64,000 bases of DNA from Isoetes taiwanensis. Its lineage: Eukaryota > Streptophyta > Lycopodiopsida > Isoetales > Isoetaceae. The notes beneath the pieces were generated by a model, which made no database searches, was not told the DNA's origin, and saw nothing but the letters and a program-made list of their open reading frames with translations. Position numbers and translations under genes: made by a program. The stretch is taken from the NCBI GenBank assembly GCA_021234155.1, contig JAJEKV010000001.1:36686826-36750825 (forward strand). Direction: 5' to 3'. Shown in pieces: positions 43,554 to 54,101 of the stretch (positions are counted from its first letter, which is position 1; every line of letters starts with the position of its first letter).

Positions 43554-43633
43554 CCTCCAGTCTGATTGACTACCGGTAGCGCCAGTTCTTTGAGGCAGAG
43601 AAGGAATGAGGCAGAGAAGGAAGGAAACGAAAT

Positions 43634-43657
43634 AGATTTTTTTTTTTTTTTTTTTGG
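43634..43657. repeat. Poly-T run in the copia leader
   Basis: T run of over 20 bases between PBS and gag (poly-A on the element's sense strand). Confidence 0.8.
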
Positions 43658-43689
43658 AGTGCGGCTTAGACGGTTTTACTTAGCCGATA

Positions 43690-43703
43690 GTGGGCCCATA
43701 ACC
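43690..43703 (-). promoter_or_regulatory. Primer-binding site matching an internal (anticodon) region of tRNA-iMet
   Basis: Directly abutting the 5' LTR the minus strand reads GGTTATGGGCCCAC. Its complement GTGGGCCCATAACC is the anticodon stem-loop of plant initiator tRNA-Met (CAT anticodon). This is the type of primer used by Drosophila copia (a tRNA-iMet half), unlike the 3'-end PBS TGGTATCAGAGC used by other elements in this window. Confidence 0.8.
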
Positions 43704-44008
43704 TGATAAAAGGAATATGACAGTAAAAGAAACCGACTTTGATTGATATCAGATGAAAGAAGATACAACACGTTGGCTGAAAGCCAAGAACCAGAGAAAG
43801 AACACTTGCAGAAGATAACTAGAAGAACACTTGCAGGAGCTACAGAACCAGAAGAACTCAATGAATACTTGCTCGTTTTGGTCTTCCTTTTATAGGCCAC
43901 GCTCTTGAACGGATACTGCTATTTTGGGTAGCAATAAATGAAAAAAGGAATCGAATCAACCCTAACAACTTTTTTTGTTGCATGCTGATCTGGCTTTGAT
44001 TCTCAACA
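43704..44008 (-). repeat. 5' LTR of the copia element
   Basis: Appears identical to 39,141-39,445 over all 305 bp; followed by TSD TAGTC at 44,009-44,013. Confidence 0.95.
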
Positions 44009-44571
44009 TAGTCTTGAAGAAAACACCAAAACCCATTCTTCCATATCAATAGATTACTCAGATTTGACGAATAGCTACCAAAAACAGATAATCGAATAGC
44101 TACCAAAAAACAGAGAATCGAAATGGGACCTAACCCAAGCGGCTCCTTTGGCTAATGATACAAAAAATCATTTTCATCGCTGGAGAACTCTCAAAACTCT
44201 CAGAAACATCCAAAAGAAAACACCCAGATTTGCAAAATCTCTTTGTAGCCCTGCAGAACTCTGGAATTAGACCTCTTGATCACGCGCACATGCCTGAGAG
44301 CAACCCATGATGCTAACAACTGGATTACAGAGTAGAATTTAGAGCAATGAGGCATGATTTGACAGCGCCAGGGAGCTGCATAATGAGACGGGAAGAAAAA
44401 TTTGCAAAATCATTACGATTTGGCGAAGCAAATCAGAGGAGTGCTGCGCCAGAAAACGAAGGTGTTAAATAGGATCTAAATTTCCTTCCAATTTGTGGAA
44501 TTCCAGCTCCAAATTGACCAAAAGCTCGGGTTTTGGGGCCCAAATTTGGGACACGCCCATCGTTTTTTATT

Positions 44572-44708
44572 GGGAAATTTACGAAAATAACCTTAATTGT
44601 TAACTTAATTCCCAAAAAGCCCTTTGTATTTTTGAAATTCCCAAAATGCCCTTAATTCTTCAATATTTTCCCAAATAGCCTTTTGTCTATTAAAAATCAC
44701 CAAAAAAC
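44572..44708. repeat. Direct repeat with 45,232-45,368
   Basis: GGGAAATTTACGAAAATAAC, CCCTTTGTATTTTTGAAATT, CCCAAAATGCCCTTAATTCT and AAAAATCACCAAAA are shared in order with 45,232-45,368, 660 bp away and in the same direction, with moderate divergence. It could be a pair of short LTRs or two copies of a dispersed repeat. Bases 44,014-44,571 and 44,709-45,231 show no gene. Confidence 0.7.
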
Positions 44709-45231
44709 ATGTATTTACAATAAAGGATTATTTTCTAAGAGGAGGTGTTTCTTACAGATGACAATAATCTGGAAAATAAATTTCAAAAATCATTATGACA
44801 AAAATATGCAGCAGAAGTATCAAATAGAATTTCTGCAACTGCCTTCATTATGCCCGACATTACCACAACGTGTACAACGTGTGCACTTGTACACACGCTT
44901 TTCTCTATCCCTGTCTTTTGTTCTATCAATTTGCTTTTAGGCCTGCTAGGAGGATGAGGAGGATGACATAAGAAGTTCAATATGCTAGCATTATTCTGGC
45001 TTAAGAGGAGCAACATATTATAATACGAAAACTTTTGTGGTTTTTTGTCCAGTTTGGGGTCGAAAATGTATGGCAAATTGTCACTTGTTATAAAAGTATG
45101 TAGGGAATAACTTTATTTAAATCAGAAAAGTAGCCAAGGATAAGATTTACCAGATTCCTTGGCACTTCTGAGTTGGTCGATTTGTAGCCAGTCCTGATAT
45201 GGAAGCCAGCTCCAGGATCAGGAATAAAACA

Positions 45232-45368
45232 GGGAAATTTACCAAAATAACCCTAATTGTTGATTTAATTCCCCAAAAGCCCTTTGTATTTGTGAAATTC
45301 CCAAAATGCCCTTAATTCTTAAGTATTTTTCCAAATAGCCCCTTGGTAATTTAAAAATCACCAAAAGC
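45232..45368. repeat. Direct repeat with 44,572-44,708
   Basis: Second copy of the repeat: GGGAAATTTACCAAAATAAC ... CTTGGTAATTTAAAAATCAC. Confidence 0.7.
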
Positions 45369-45563
45369 TAGAGATAAGCCTATCATTCTAATACTAGAAA
45401 TGATCGAAGACAACTAACTTAATGCTTTTATAAAAATCATATTGAAGCAGAAGCTTGGTGGGCATCTTGTAGAAAAGCTACTTTATGACTGATTTCGGTG
45501 CCGACTCCTGGAAGGAGGCCTGATTTGCAGGAATGCTGGCGGTGCCTCTTGAAGTGCCTGGAA

Positions 45564-46450
45564 TCACGCTGACGCTGACGCAGGCGGTGACGGGCCGTCA
45601 CTTGTCTGAGCATCGCCTCTTGGTAGCAGACGCGGGCTTTGACTGCGTGGTCTGCTGCTTGGTCTTTTGCTGGGCCTTTGACGACTGACCCGTGCCTGAC
45701 TGTAGATCCTTGGCCTTGACTTGGTCCGTCGTATGTATGAATAGTCCTGTACCAGGAGGCACAGGACTAACACTCTCCCCACCAAACGACACTCAGTGTG
45801 AAGAAATGGAGGAAGTGTTTCCAAGGGCGGGAATCCAACAGTTTGAAAGTGATCCTCACGGGAATGAGGACGGGCGCCATTATGGTAAGTACCGGCAGGA
45901 TCTGCATCAATAAGAAATTTAGAGCGCACCATGTCTTCCAGGGCAGCATGTGCTTCCGAAGGAACAAACTGGCATTCCATGAGAAGGCAGGTCTGGAGAC
46001 CGAAGGCACTGACGCTGGCATTCGGGTTGCAGTAAAAGATGGGACGCTGCCGATTTAAAGAGCTTACCAGGATGCATTTGAGAGCAGCACAGAAACCAGC
46101 TTGACGGGCCGTTGCCAACCACGCTCATTAGCAATATAGATCCAATTTGCAGTGTGTTCCAAGGTTGCACCATCTTCCCACTCATAGCGTCAGACAAAAC
46201 GGGGATCCCACCGAAGATCCGTTGAGATCTGGGGAGGAGTCCGCCCAGCGTGGCCATCATGACCTTCGTCCAAAAGGGGAGACGCCAATCAGAGGTGAGG
46301 AACCGGGGGCGTGGAGGGACACCCAGTGAAGCATATGGAGAGGGAGCCATGCCCGTGGGCGTGGGCTGCTGAGCCTGCTCCCTGAATGCACGAACAAGGT
46401 CGGGATCAAGAGCTTTGCACCACCGATCCCACTCAGAAGTAGAGAGCTGA
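45564..46450 (-). pseudogene. Family X domain, copy 2 (unknown conserved protein)
   Basis: Blocks, high to low: STSEWDRWCKALDPDLVRAF, MAPSPYASLGVPPRPRFLTS, DWRLPFWTKV, DLRWDPRFV with RYEWEDGATLEHTANWIYIA, GFCAALKCILVSSLN, RQRPIFYCNPNASVSAFGLQ, LLMECQFVP, FLIDADPAG, and at the end SFGGESVSPVPPGTGLFI with a Lys/Gln-rich tail. It is better preserved than copy 1 (17,905-18,838), but with frame changes near 46,260, 46,130 and 45,790. The last frame change falls at the same place as in copy 1. Function unknown; it lies alone here, with no gypsy pol beside it. Confidence 0.6.
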
Positions 46451-46729
46451 GGCTTTCATCCTTCAAAAAAAAAAGGGAGTTGTAGAAACTAAAATTGAGC
46501 AAACCCATATCAACCAGTTGCTCATAGTCTGCGGCTTCAAATAGCCAAGCAAGCTAATGAAGCAGCAGAAAGGGAAAAGAAATTGTTCGATACCATAACC
46601 TAATTATTGGCAAAGAGCCCATGGGGCACCAATGCCAATGAAGGTCCTAACCAGGCTCGGGGGCCTGTGGATAGGCCTTATCTCAAACAAAACCCTCCCA
46701 TGTTGCGAATGCAAATCAAACTAGCCAAG

Positions 46730-47083
46730 ATCATGAAGCTGGGGCTAAGATGATGGATGCAAATCTCACTCAAGGAGTGGAAGTTCTAGCCACCTTGTCA
46801 CTTGAGGAAGTTAAGGGGCTAGAAAAATGGGATCATCCCAAAGTTTGTGGCACTAAGTCAGCAGAGCAAACCATTCAATGGCTCAATTGGTTAGAAACCA
46901 ATTTTCGAGCCACCAGTAAGGGAGATGCAGCCATGGTGTTGCATGCTACTCTCCAGTTAAGGGGAGTGGCCGCTTCTGGATGGGGGCTTCTCATGGGGAG
47001 AGGAGTAGAATTTAAAAATTGGGCTGGATTTTATAAACTCTTTAAGCAAGAGTATGCCCCGATAATGAATTTCTTTTTATGAT
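46730..47083 (+). pseudogene. Retrotransposon gag fragment
   Basis: The frame reads ANANQTSQDHEAGAKMMDAN, LEEVKGLEKWDHPKVCG, AEQTIQWLNWLETNFRATSK, VLHATLQLRGVAASGWGLLM and WAGFYKLFKQEYAP. This is the retrotransposon gag pattern (Q-W-L..., L-x-G-x-A-x-x-W, F...L...F...Y-x-P) with a stop right after the Y-A-P motif. No protease or pol follows. Bases 47,084-47,565 contain only a short unassigned open frame. Confidence 0.6.
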
Positions 47084-47565
47084 CCTAAAAATGCTCTCGT
47101 GATGTCATATTGTAGTATTTGACATGGCCTTTAAAGCCTAGCAAGGCTGTAAATGGGTGTATAAACGTGGTTGGAATAGTTGGTTGTGGGCATACGCGTG
47201 GCATAACGTATGCTTTTCACAACATATATAATCTTAATACATTTTTCCATTTTCTTTCATTTTCCTTTTTCGACGTTTCCGAGCCGTTATTAGCCAGGGC
47301 AAAAAGTTTTGGATTTCTTCCCTCTCGATTTCTTGCCTCTGAAGAAATCGCCGCCTTAGCTGTTGCGCCCTAGCTCAGACCTGTCTGCTTATTGTTGGGA
47401 TCCCGTTTCTATATCTAGAAGGACCAGAAGCAGGCCCAAAGGGGCCGATTTGATGGCCTGAGGCCTCTGCAAGGGCTGATGCAGGGTGGATCGAAGGCTA
47501 GGATGCCTTCGTTGAAGCAATTGGCAGCTTAAAAAACCTCTGAGTCGAGCTGATTTGCCAAAGAA

Positions 47566-47600
47566 TTTTATTTTATTTTATTTTATTTTATTTTATTTTA
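47566..47600 (-). repeat. (TTTTA)7 tail marking the 3' end of the LINE
   Basis: Seven perfect TTTTA units; on the minus strand a (TAAAA)n tail directly after the LINE 3' UTR. Together with ORF2 above it, this sets the left limit of the LINE. Confidence 0.75.
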
Positions 47601-47960
47601 TTGAAAGTAAGAGTTGGTTTTGTCATTAATTATAAAATCTCAGATACATTGCACAAGTATGCTTTTATAGATAAGCATACCAAAATGAGTATCAGAATCA
47701 TCAAATAACAGCAGGACACTGAAAATAAGTTTGTATACAATGAAAGTGATGAGCAGCTACAATTAAGAAGATCCGATAGTATTCACGTTCTTGGAGAGCA
47801 GAAAAATTTTGTAACTTGCACAATGCAGAGTAGAATTCGTGGGCCTTGAGAGAAAACTGTTAACCTGCCAAAATTGAATCCACCAAAAGGGTAAGCCAGC
47901 ACTAAATTAAATAAGAGCAAAAACGTGTTTCCTGGAGGATAGGCCAAGAGCATGGATATA

Positions 47961-50900
47961 TCAGGTCTGAGATGAGAAGACAGAGTTGAAGTATGCATTG
48001 AAGCCATCTGTAGTTCCAAAAAGATAATGATTGGGTGCCCAATTATTGTGGTAGAATAGACGGAACATGTCCCTTCCTTCCAGAAGTAAAAGTAGTGACC
48101 CATAAAGATCTGCCAATAGTCTGTGATTATAGTACATAGCTCTGTACCTTGTCAGCTGAGCTTCATTAAGAATGAAGTTGTTGATTGACAGAAAATTCCA
48201 AAGGCAATGGATTTGGACAACCTCTCTGCAAAAGATGCCTGCCCACAAATCTTCACTTTCTTTCAGGAGTCTCATATGCCCTTTTTTCATGAGAAATGAT
48301 TCCATGGAGGTGGCAATGTCTTTCTTCATAATATGATCATGTGAAGTCTGACTGAAGGGAGAGTGGCTGCTGTCGAATTTATTGCTCCCCTCTCCACGCA
48401 AGAATTCAAGATACTCTAGGATCATCAGAGAGAAACAAGTTAGAATCCACAACATTAAGATTTGAAGCAAATAAATTGTAATGTCCCTTAAACTGTCCAA
48501 AGGCCTCCAATTTCCTGTCAAAGTTAGCTCCAAATTTCTTTTATGAGCAGTTGCAATAGTCTCAAAATCAAACTGAAAGTGCATCTTTATCCAAAAATTG
48601 GAAGGATTCTTATGACCATATAACACTCGATTTCTTGCTTTCCAAATATTCCATAGAGCAATGTAAATAATTGAGTTTGTAAATATATCATTATGTTGCA
48701 CAAGAGAGAGAAGATCTCCATTAGTCACAATATCAAATTTAGCAGCAATCCAAGTCCAAAAATCATCCAGCTTACAGCAAAAGAAAATATGAGACATGTC
48801 CTCAAGACTGTTACAATTTAGAGGGCAATTTGCTGAGATGTTGGGATTTCTTTTGGATACAGAAACTAGATTATTCAGACTGCCATTAGCAAGAAGCCAG
48901 ATAAAATAGGAAATTTTCGGGGGACAATAAGAATTCCAAATATTATCAAAAAGACTCCTAAGCTGATCATGAGAAATAGACCATTTCAGCATAGCTTTGC
49001 AATGATCCATGTTAGAGGACATAGCATTATACACATTCCTCACTTTGTATACCCCTTTCCCCTTTATAGTCCAATCAATTCCTTCTGAATTGAGGGATAA
49101 ATTTATGAGAAAAGGTTTGATGAGAGAATAGATTTTCTTATCAGATGAGGTACCTCTAATAATGGCCTTCAATCTAGTCCAAGAGATAACTCTCCCATCA
49201 GTGATCAAGTCTTTAAGATATAATAATCCAGCCTCATACCACTTCTTATAAATTCTAGGATGCTTAATAGCAAGAACAGGAGAATTCTGCTCAACCAATA
49301 TAGGATTCTAGAAGATTGTAGTATCACCATGAAGCTTATCCCTAGAAATAAATTGAAAGTTAGGAGAGATAACATTCCAAGCCTTGATAAGATTACACAT
49401 AAGTGGGGAGATATTAGTGGCTGGTCTCAGCTGATTGAAAGCAGAATGAGGGAGCAAGTGCTGAATGGAGGGATGTCCATAAGGATGACTCAGAGAAATC
49501 CAGTATCTAATGAAAATGCATGCAGGAGAAGGATTTCCATGAATGGCTTTCCAGATAAACTTCCCAGCAAGAGCTTGTGCTTGTGTGAAAAGATTTTTGC
49601 ATCCTAACCCACCAGAAGATTTTGGTTTGCAGATAGAATTCCAGTTGACCAGATGACTACCTTTCCAAATAAAGTTTCTAAGGATTTTCTCAAGCTCTAA
49701 GTAGACACATTTTGGAGCCATTAAGGCTGTTGAAAAGTACACATGAGAGCTAGCAAGAACAGCATTAGCAATAATAGTTCTTCCTGCAAGAGAGAGGTAA
49801 TTCCTGTAATTATTCAGCTTCTTTTTAATTCTCAAGAGAATAGGGTCCCAAAGACCTTTGATGCTATGATCCATAGAAAGAGGCATACCTAGTAATTTGG
49901 TTGCCTGATTGGAAGGAAGAACATTTATCCCAGCTAGAGTTGGAGTATTGATATCCCCAATAATCATACTCTTATTCAAATTCAAATGAATACCAGAGGC
50001 AGCAGAAAACTGACCTAGAATCTTGAGGAAAAGATTGATGTTCAGAAGATCAGCATCAAGGAAGGAAAAGGTGTCATCAGCATATTGGAGAATGGTAATG
50101 CTATCATTAGAATTTGGAAGATTTAGGCCTTTTATTTGAGCAGTATTCTGATAATGCATGATGACCTTGGTAAGAAGCTCAGCAGCCACTAAGAATAGGT
50201 AAGGAGCAAGAGGACATCCTTGTCTCACCCCACAAGAAAGAGGAAAGAAACCTGAAGGGACACCATTGATAAGAACAGCTGAGTTCGATCTAGCATTCAG
50301 ACCATGAATAAGACTAATAAGCTTAGGAGGGAAACCAATTTTGGACATAGCAAAATCTAGAAAATCCCATCTTACAGAATCAAAAGCTCTCTTGAAATCC
50401 AGTTTGAGGAGAATGCAATTTTGATTAGAGATTTTATTCCAGTGCAAACCCTCCATAGCAGCCACATAATTATCTAAGATATATCTATTTGGAAGGAAAG
50501 CAGATTGATTTGGGCTAATATTTCTTTGAAGAAAGCTTTTAATTCTGAGAGCAATGATCTTGGCACAAAGTTTATAGGTAGTGTTTGTAAGAGAGATTGG
50601 TCTCCAATCTTGAAACTTCGAGGGGTGATCAACCTTAGGAACCAAGGAAATAAGGCCACTGGAAATAGAAGGGTGAAGATGATTAGAATTCCAGAAGGCA
50701 GTAACTAAGGAGATCAAGTCATTTCTAAGAATATCCCAGAATTTGATATAAAATTCAGCTGGAAAACCATCAGGACCAGGAGATTTACCATTACTAAAGG
50801 ACTTGAGAGTGTCAAAAATCTCATTATGAGAAGGAATGGCAGTAAGAGACACATCCATGGTTTCAAGAGGATCAGGTAAAATATTATTGACAGTGGAGAA

Positions 50901-51248
50901 GAACTCATTAGCATCCGAGATCTCATTGGGAGGAATTGGTTTGCCTTTAAAAAGGTCCATGTATCTACTCTTGAAGAAATTTGCAATGTCAGAGTGAGAA
51001 TTATATTTAATATCCTGATCATCAATAGTCTCAATAATGGAATTTCTAAGAACCCTACTCTTAGCTACCCTGAAAAAGAATCCAGAAGAGCCAGAGTCCA
51101 TATCATTAGTATATTTGATCTTGCATCTAATAGCAGAGCCTTTAGCTTCGATCTCCTCAATATTTTTAATTTTTCTCTCAAGAATTTCTTCCCCCACTTG
51201 AAGGTTAGAGTTGGAAGGATCATTTTGAAGTAAGGATCTAAGGGTCAT
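47961..51248 (-). pseudogene. LINE ORF2: reverse transcriptase and zinc-finger C-terminus
   Basis: One frame, interrupted by a single in-frame TAG at 49,308-49,310 (before and after it the frame is the same). Upstream part: GSSGFFFRVAKSRVLRNSII, NGKSPGPDGFPAEFY, DWRPISLTNTTYKLCAKIIA, FKRAFDSVRWDFLDFA, GVRQGCPLAPYLF, ILQYADDTFSFLD (the catalytic YADD is intact), LLGMPLSMD. Downstream part: the plant zf-RVT region WNSYCPPKISYFIWLLANGS, CPLNCNSLEDMSHIFFCC, then NIWKARNRVLYGH and a tail. The reading starts at foreign DNA at 51,242. Reverse-transcribes LINE RNA at nicked target DNA. Confidence 0.85.
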
Positions 51249-51480
51249 TTCCCACTCGCCATTAGGTTAAGTTAGTTTAACTAGTTGGTTATCTCTTAAT
51301 TTAACAAGAAATAAGTTGTGGTTTCCCATTAAGGCCGTTAAGTTAGGACTAACTTAACGGATCACAAAAATATGCATTCCCACTATACACATTAAAGACC
51401 ACTTAGGTTAAATTCAAAAAGTGAACCTAACCCAATTTTTATGATGATTTGTGCTTCCCATTAGCAGTTAAGTGATTTGG
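51242..51480 (+). mobile_element. Probable left end of the PIF/Harbinger element with subterminal repeats
   Basis: LINE sequence stops at TAA (51,239-51,241), a possible PIF/Harbinger TWA target site, and is followed by GGGTCATTTCCCACTCGCC. The phrase TTCCCA(T/C)TA followed by a GTTAAGT-like box recurs at about 51,250, 51,326, 51,373 and 51,451, as subterminal transposase-binding repeats often do. The matching right terminus was not found. Confidence 0.4.
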
Positions 51481-51559
51481 TTAGGTTAGGAATAACTATG
51501 TTTATTTCTCACTTTCAGTTAAGAAATACCATTAAGTTAAAAATAACTTAAGTGGTTTC

Positions 51560-52930
51560 TTGAGTTTTGGCTACACTATTGCAAGCTTATGGCACGTATT
51601 TTTATAGAGGGACGCATACAGGCAATATGCTACAACTTTTGGCAATTGTGTAATGCTAAGATTGTCATTTTTTACTAAATTGTTACGTTGAATTCTGGAA
51701 TCAACGGCACTACTGCTTTAGATTATCAAGCCTGTGATGCATACTTATACAAAGGGAAGCATATACACGATATGCTACATCGTTTGGCAATTGTGTAATG
51801 TTAAGAGTGCTTGGCATGCGCTTACCAAGGGCAAATCGTGGCACCAAACAAATTCAACTTTTGTATGGTCATTGTCTAATATAAAGCTACTGTTCATTTG
51901 GGAATTGTTGAAGTACCGCTTATGGGCCTTTGCATAAAACGCTAGATATTGTTCATATCCATAGTCCACTTAATTCAGTGTTCCATAGTGGGCAAGGTCT
52001 ATATGTGCAAATTACTTTCAGCATTCAGGCTAGTAAAATCCTTTTCAAATCGATGGAATGTACTAACCAATTGCCCACGTACAGACTCCATGGTGTAGAC
52101 TGTAAACAAAATGCTTAATTGCATGTTTCACATACTTGCATAAAAATAGAGCTTTGAATCTCCCTTTATTAGTTACATTCGGAACAACTAGCTTTACTAA
52201 CTAGGTTCAACCTTAGCTAGATAAACCTTTCGTGTCTCTAGTTCATTCTCTAGTGCTTCATCTACCTTGTAAACTTTTAATTACAATGATACCCATTACG
52301 TTTTCCGTGTTATGAACGTGTAAAGAATCGAAAATGTTCAAAATGCCGTTCTCGATAACCATGCCTTAACATCGATCAGTTAAGAAGATGACTAGGGGGG
52401 GAATACTCTTGTAGCACAAAACGATTAAGATGACAAGAGAGATACTCTTGAATTATCCTCAAATCTAAAATGGCATAGGAAGTGCTTATTAGACCTCAAA
52501 ATTGGGATGATAAGTGAAGGGAAAAGCGATGTCCTACTTGTTTGTTGTCAGGCCACCCTCATTGCGGCGGCAACTTATTTCTAACAAACAATCACATTGT
52601 TAATGGGTTGACTTGACATGGATTTTAAGTACTCTGGAAAAGAGTGAAATCTTTTTGTACCATACAATAAAGCATGTTCAAACTCATTCGTAAATAGGTA
52701 CTGGTCAAGCCCATGAGGACAAAAGTTTTAAGGGAATTTTTGAAGACCTGCTAATATAATAGGAAAAATACCGTTTCCATTGAAGCAGCATAACTCGCTC
52801 CATTACAGTAACAATACCCACGAGTAGGTATATCCATGCACTTTGTCCTCACAAAGAAAGAAGCAGGAAAGCATCATGAGACCAAGCAAGAAATCAGCAA
52901 ATTACCTCGGTTCCATATTTATCTAGATAG
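51560..52930. other. Non-coding interior of the insertion
   Basis: AT-rich, without a recognisable domain. In particular no MYB/SANT-like protein, the usual second gene of PIF/Harbinger elements, is seen here or at 53,050-54,100. Confidence 0.4.
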
Positions 52931-52942
52931 TTATTTATTTAC

Positions 52943-53040
52943 AGAGCATAGCATGCAACAGAGCATAACATAGAGCATAACAGAGCATAGCATAGCAAAG
53001 AGCATGACTGCAAGAGCATAGCATAGCACAGAGCATGACT
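52943..53040. repeat. Minisatellite, AGAGCATAGCAT-type units
   Basis: Irregular repeats of AGAGCATAGCAT, AGAGCATAACA and AGAGCATGACT. The Cys/Ala/Met-rich open frame across it is an artefact. Confidence 0.85.
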
Positions 53041-54101
53041 TTTAGCACTTGACTGCAAGTAAATTCAGAATATGGAAGTAGACTGTGATTACCATTATAA
53101 GTTACCCTTAAGGGCCGTAGTTCCGAGGAACATTTCTGCCTCAATGTATTTGAGAATAACTCAATGTCTATATGTCGTGGATGTTGATATTAACATTATG
53201 ACTGAAAAGAAGTTTAAATAAGACAGATGTACAATAATCTTACTTGCCAAATCGAAGGTAGGTTTGCCTTCTTCTGTGCCTTGTTTGTTGCTGCATTTTC
53301 TTCTCTCTTGTAAAGATGCTTGTTTGGATGTTGATCTAAACATCTCTTTCTTCTGCTGCAACGTCTCCTTCTTGATCTACAAATAAATAAAAGCTGCACA
53401 TGAACTTGTTCAACACTTGGAACATCTGCTCCATCACCACTCAGTGACAACTATTTTTTTGGTGGTCCTTGAAATCTATAACAGTAACTAAAAGCTCCAA
53501 ATGAACTTGTTGGAACATCTTCTCATCATCACAATCTAACTGCTAAGAATTTGTATGGCCAGGTGCCAACAGTTCTAAAATGCACTTGAATGTTGGAAGA
53601 CTTTAACAACTTGATAAAGCAGCAGAAACAAGAGATGTCATGTCAACACTATGGGTCTGTTTTTAAACGTTGAGCCCCTTTCTATATCACCATAACGAAT
53701 CATTAATGCCCTTCAACATTCAACTTCGATGCACCATCTGTCTTCTTTCTACTTTGATGCAAAGAATAGCTGTCTCGAACAATTGTACATCATCATTTTT
53801 TGTACAAATTAATTTTACCTTTGCATTGGTTATGCAGTTTAGAATATTTTTAACAAAAACTGAGCCTGTACAATAGGAAATCATAGCGGGAAAGACAAAC
53901 ATCCACAAGAGTAAACATGCCCAAAAATCAAGAGAGATAATAGTCTACAAAATTAGCTTTATTATAGATGTTGCCTTAATCCAGGCTACTTGTGACAAGA
54001 GTTCATGACTGTTGTGCACTCGTGGCTGGCTGAACATTACTGATTCAAGGCAAAATCTGAAAGAGAAGTTTGTCTGTGCTTACCTAAACTTATGACAACC
54101 T

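Larger units (their letters stand above)
39141..44008 (-). mobile_element. Full-length Ty1/copia retrotransposon, recent insertion
   Basis: 4868 bp, minus orientation. LTRs 39,141-39,445 and 43,704-44,008 are both 305 bp and I find no difference between them. TSD TAGTC at 39,136-39,140 and 44,009-44,013. The minus-strand order is LTR, PBS, gag, protease, integrase, RT, RNase H, purine tract, LTR. Each LTR has a TATA box (TATAAAAG on minus at 39,324-39,331 and 43,887-43,894). The only clear lesion is a 19-bp duplication in gag. Identical LTRs imply insertion very recently on the neutral clock. Confidence 0.95.

Noticed and set aside
52935-53144. Cys/Ala/Met-rich ORF
   Set aside because: Translation of a minisatellite.
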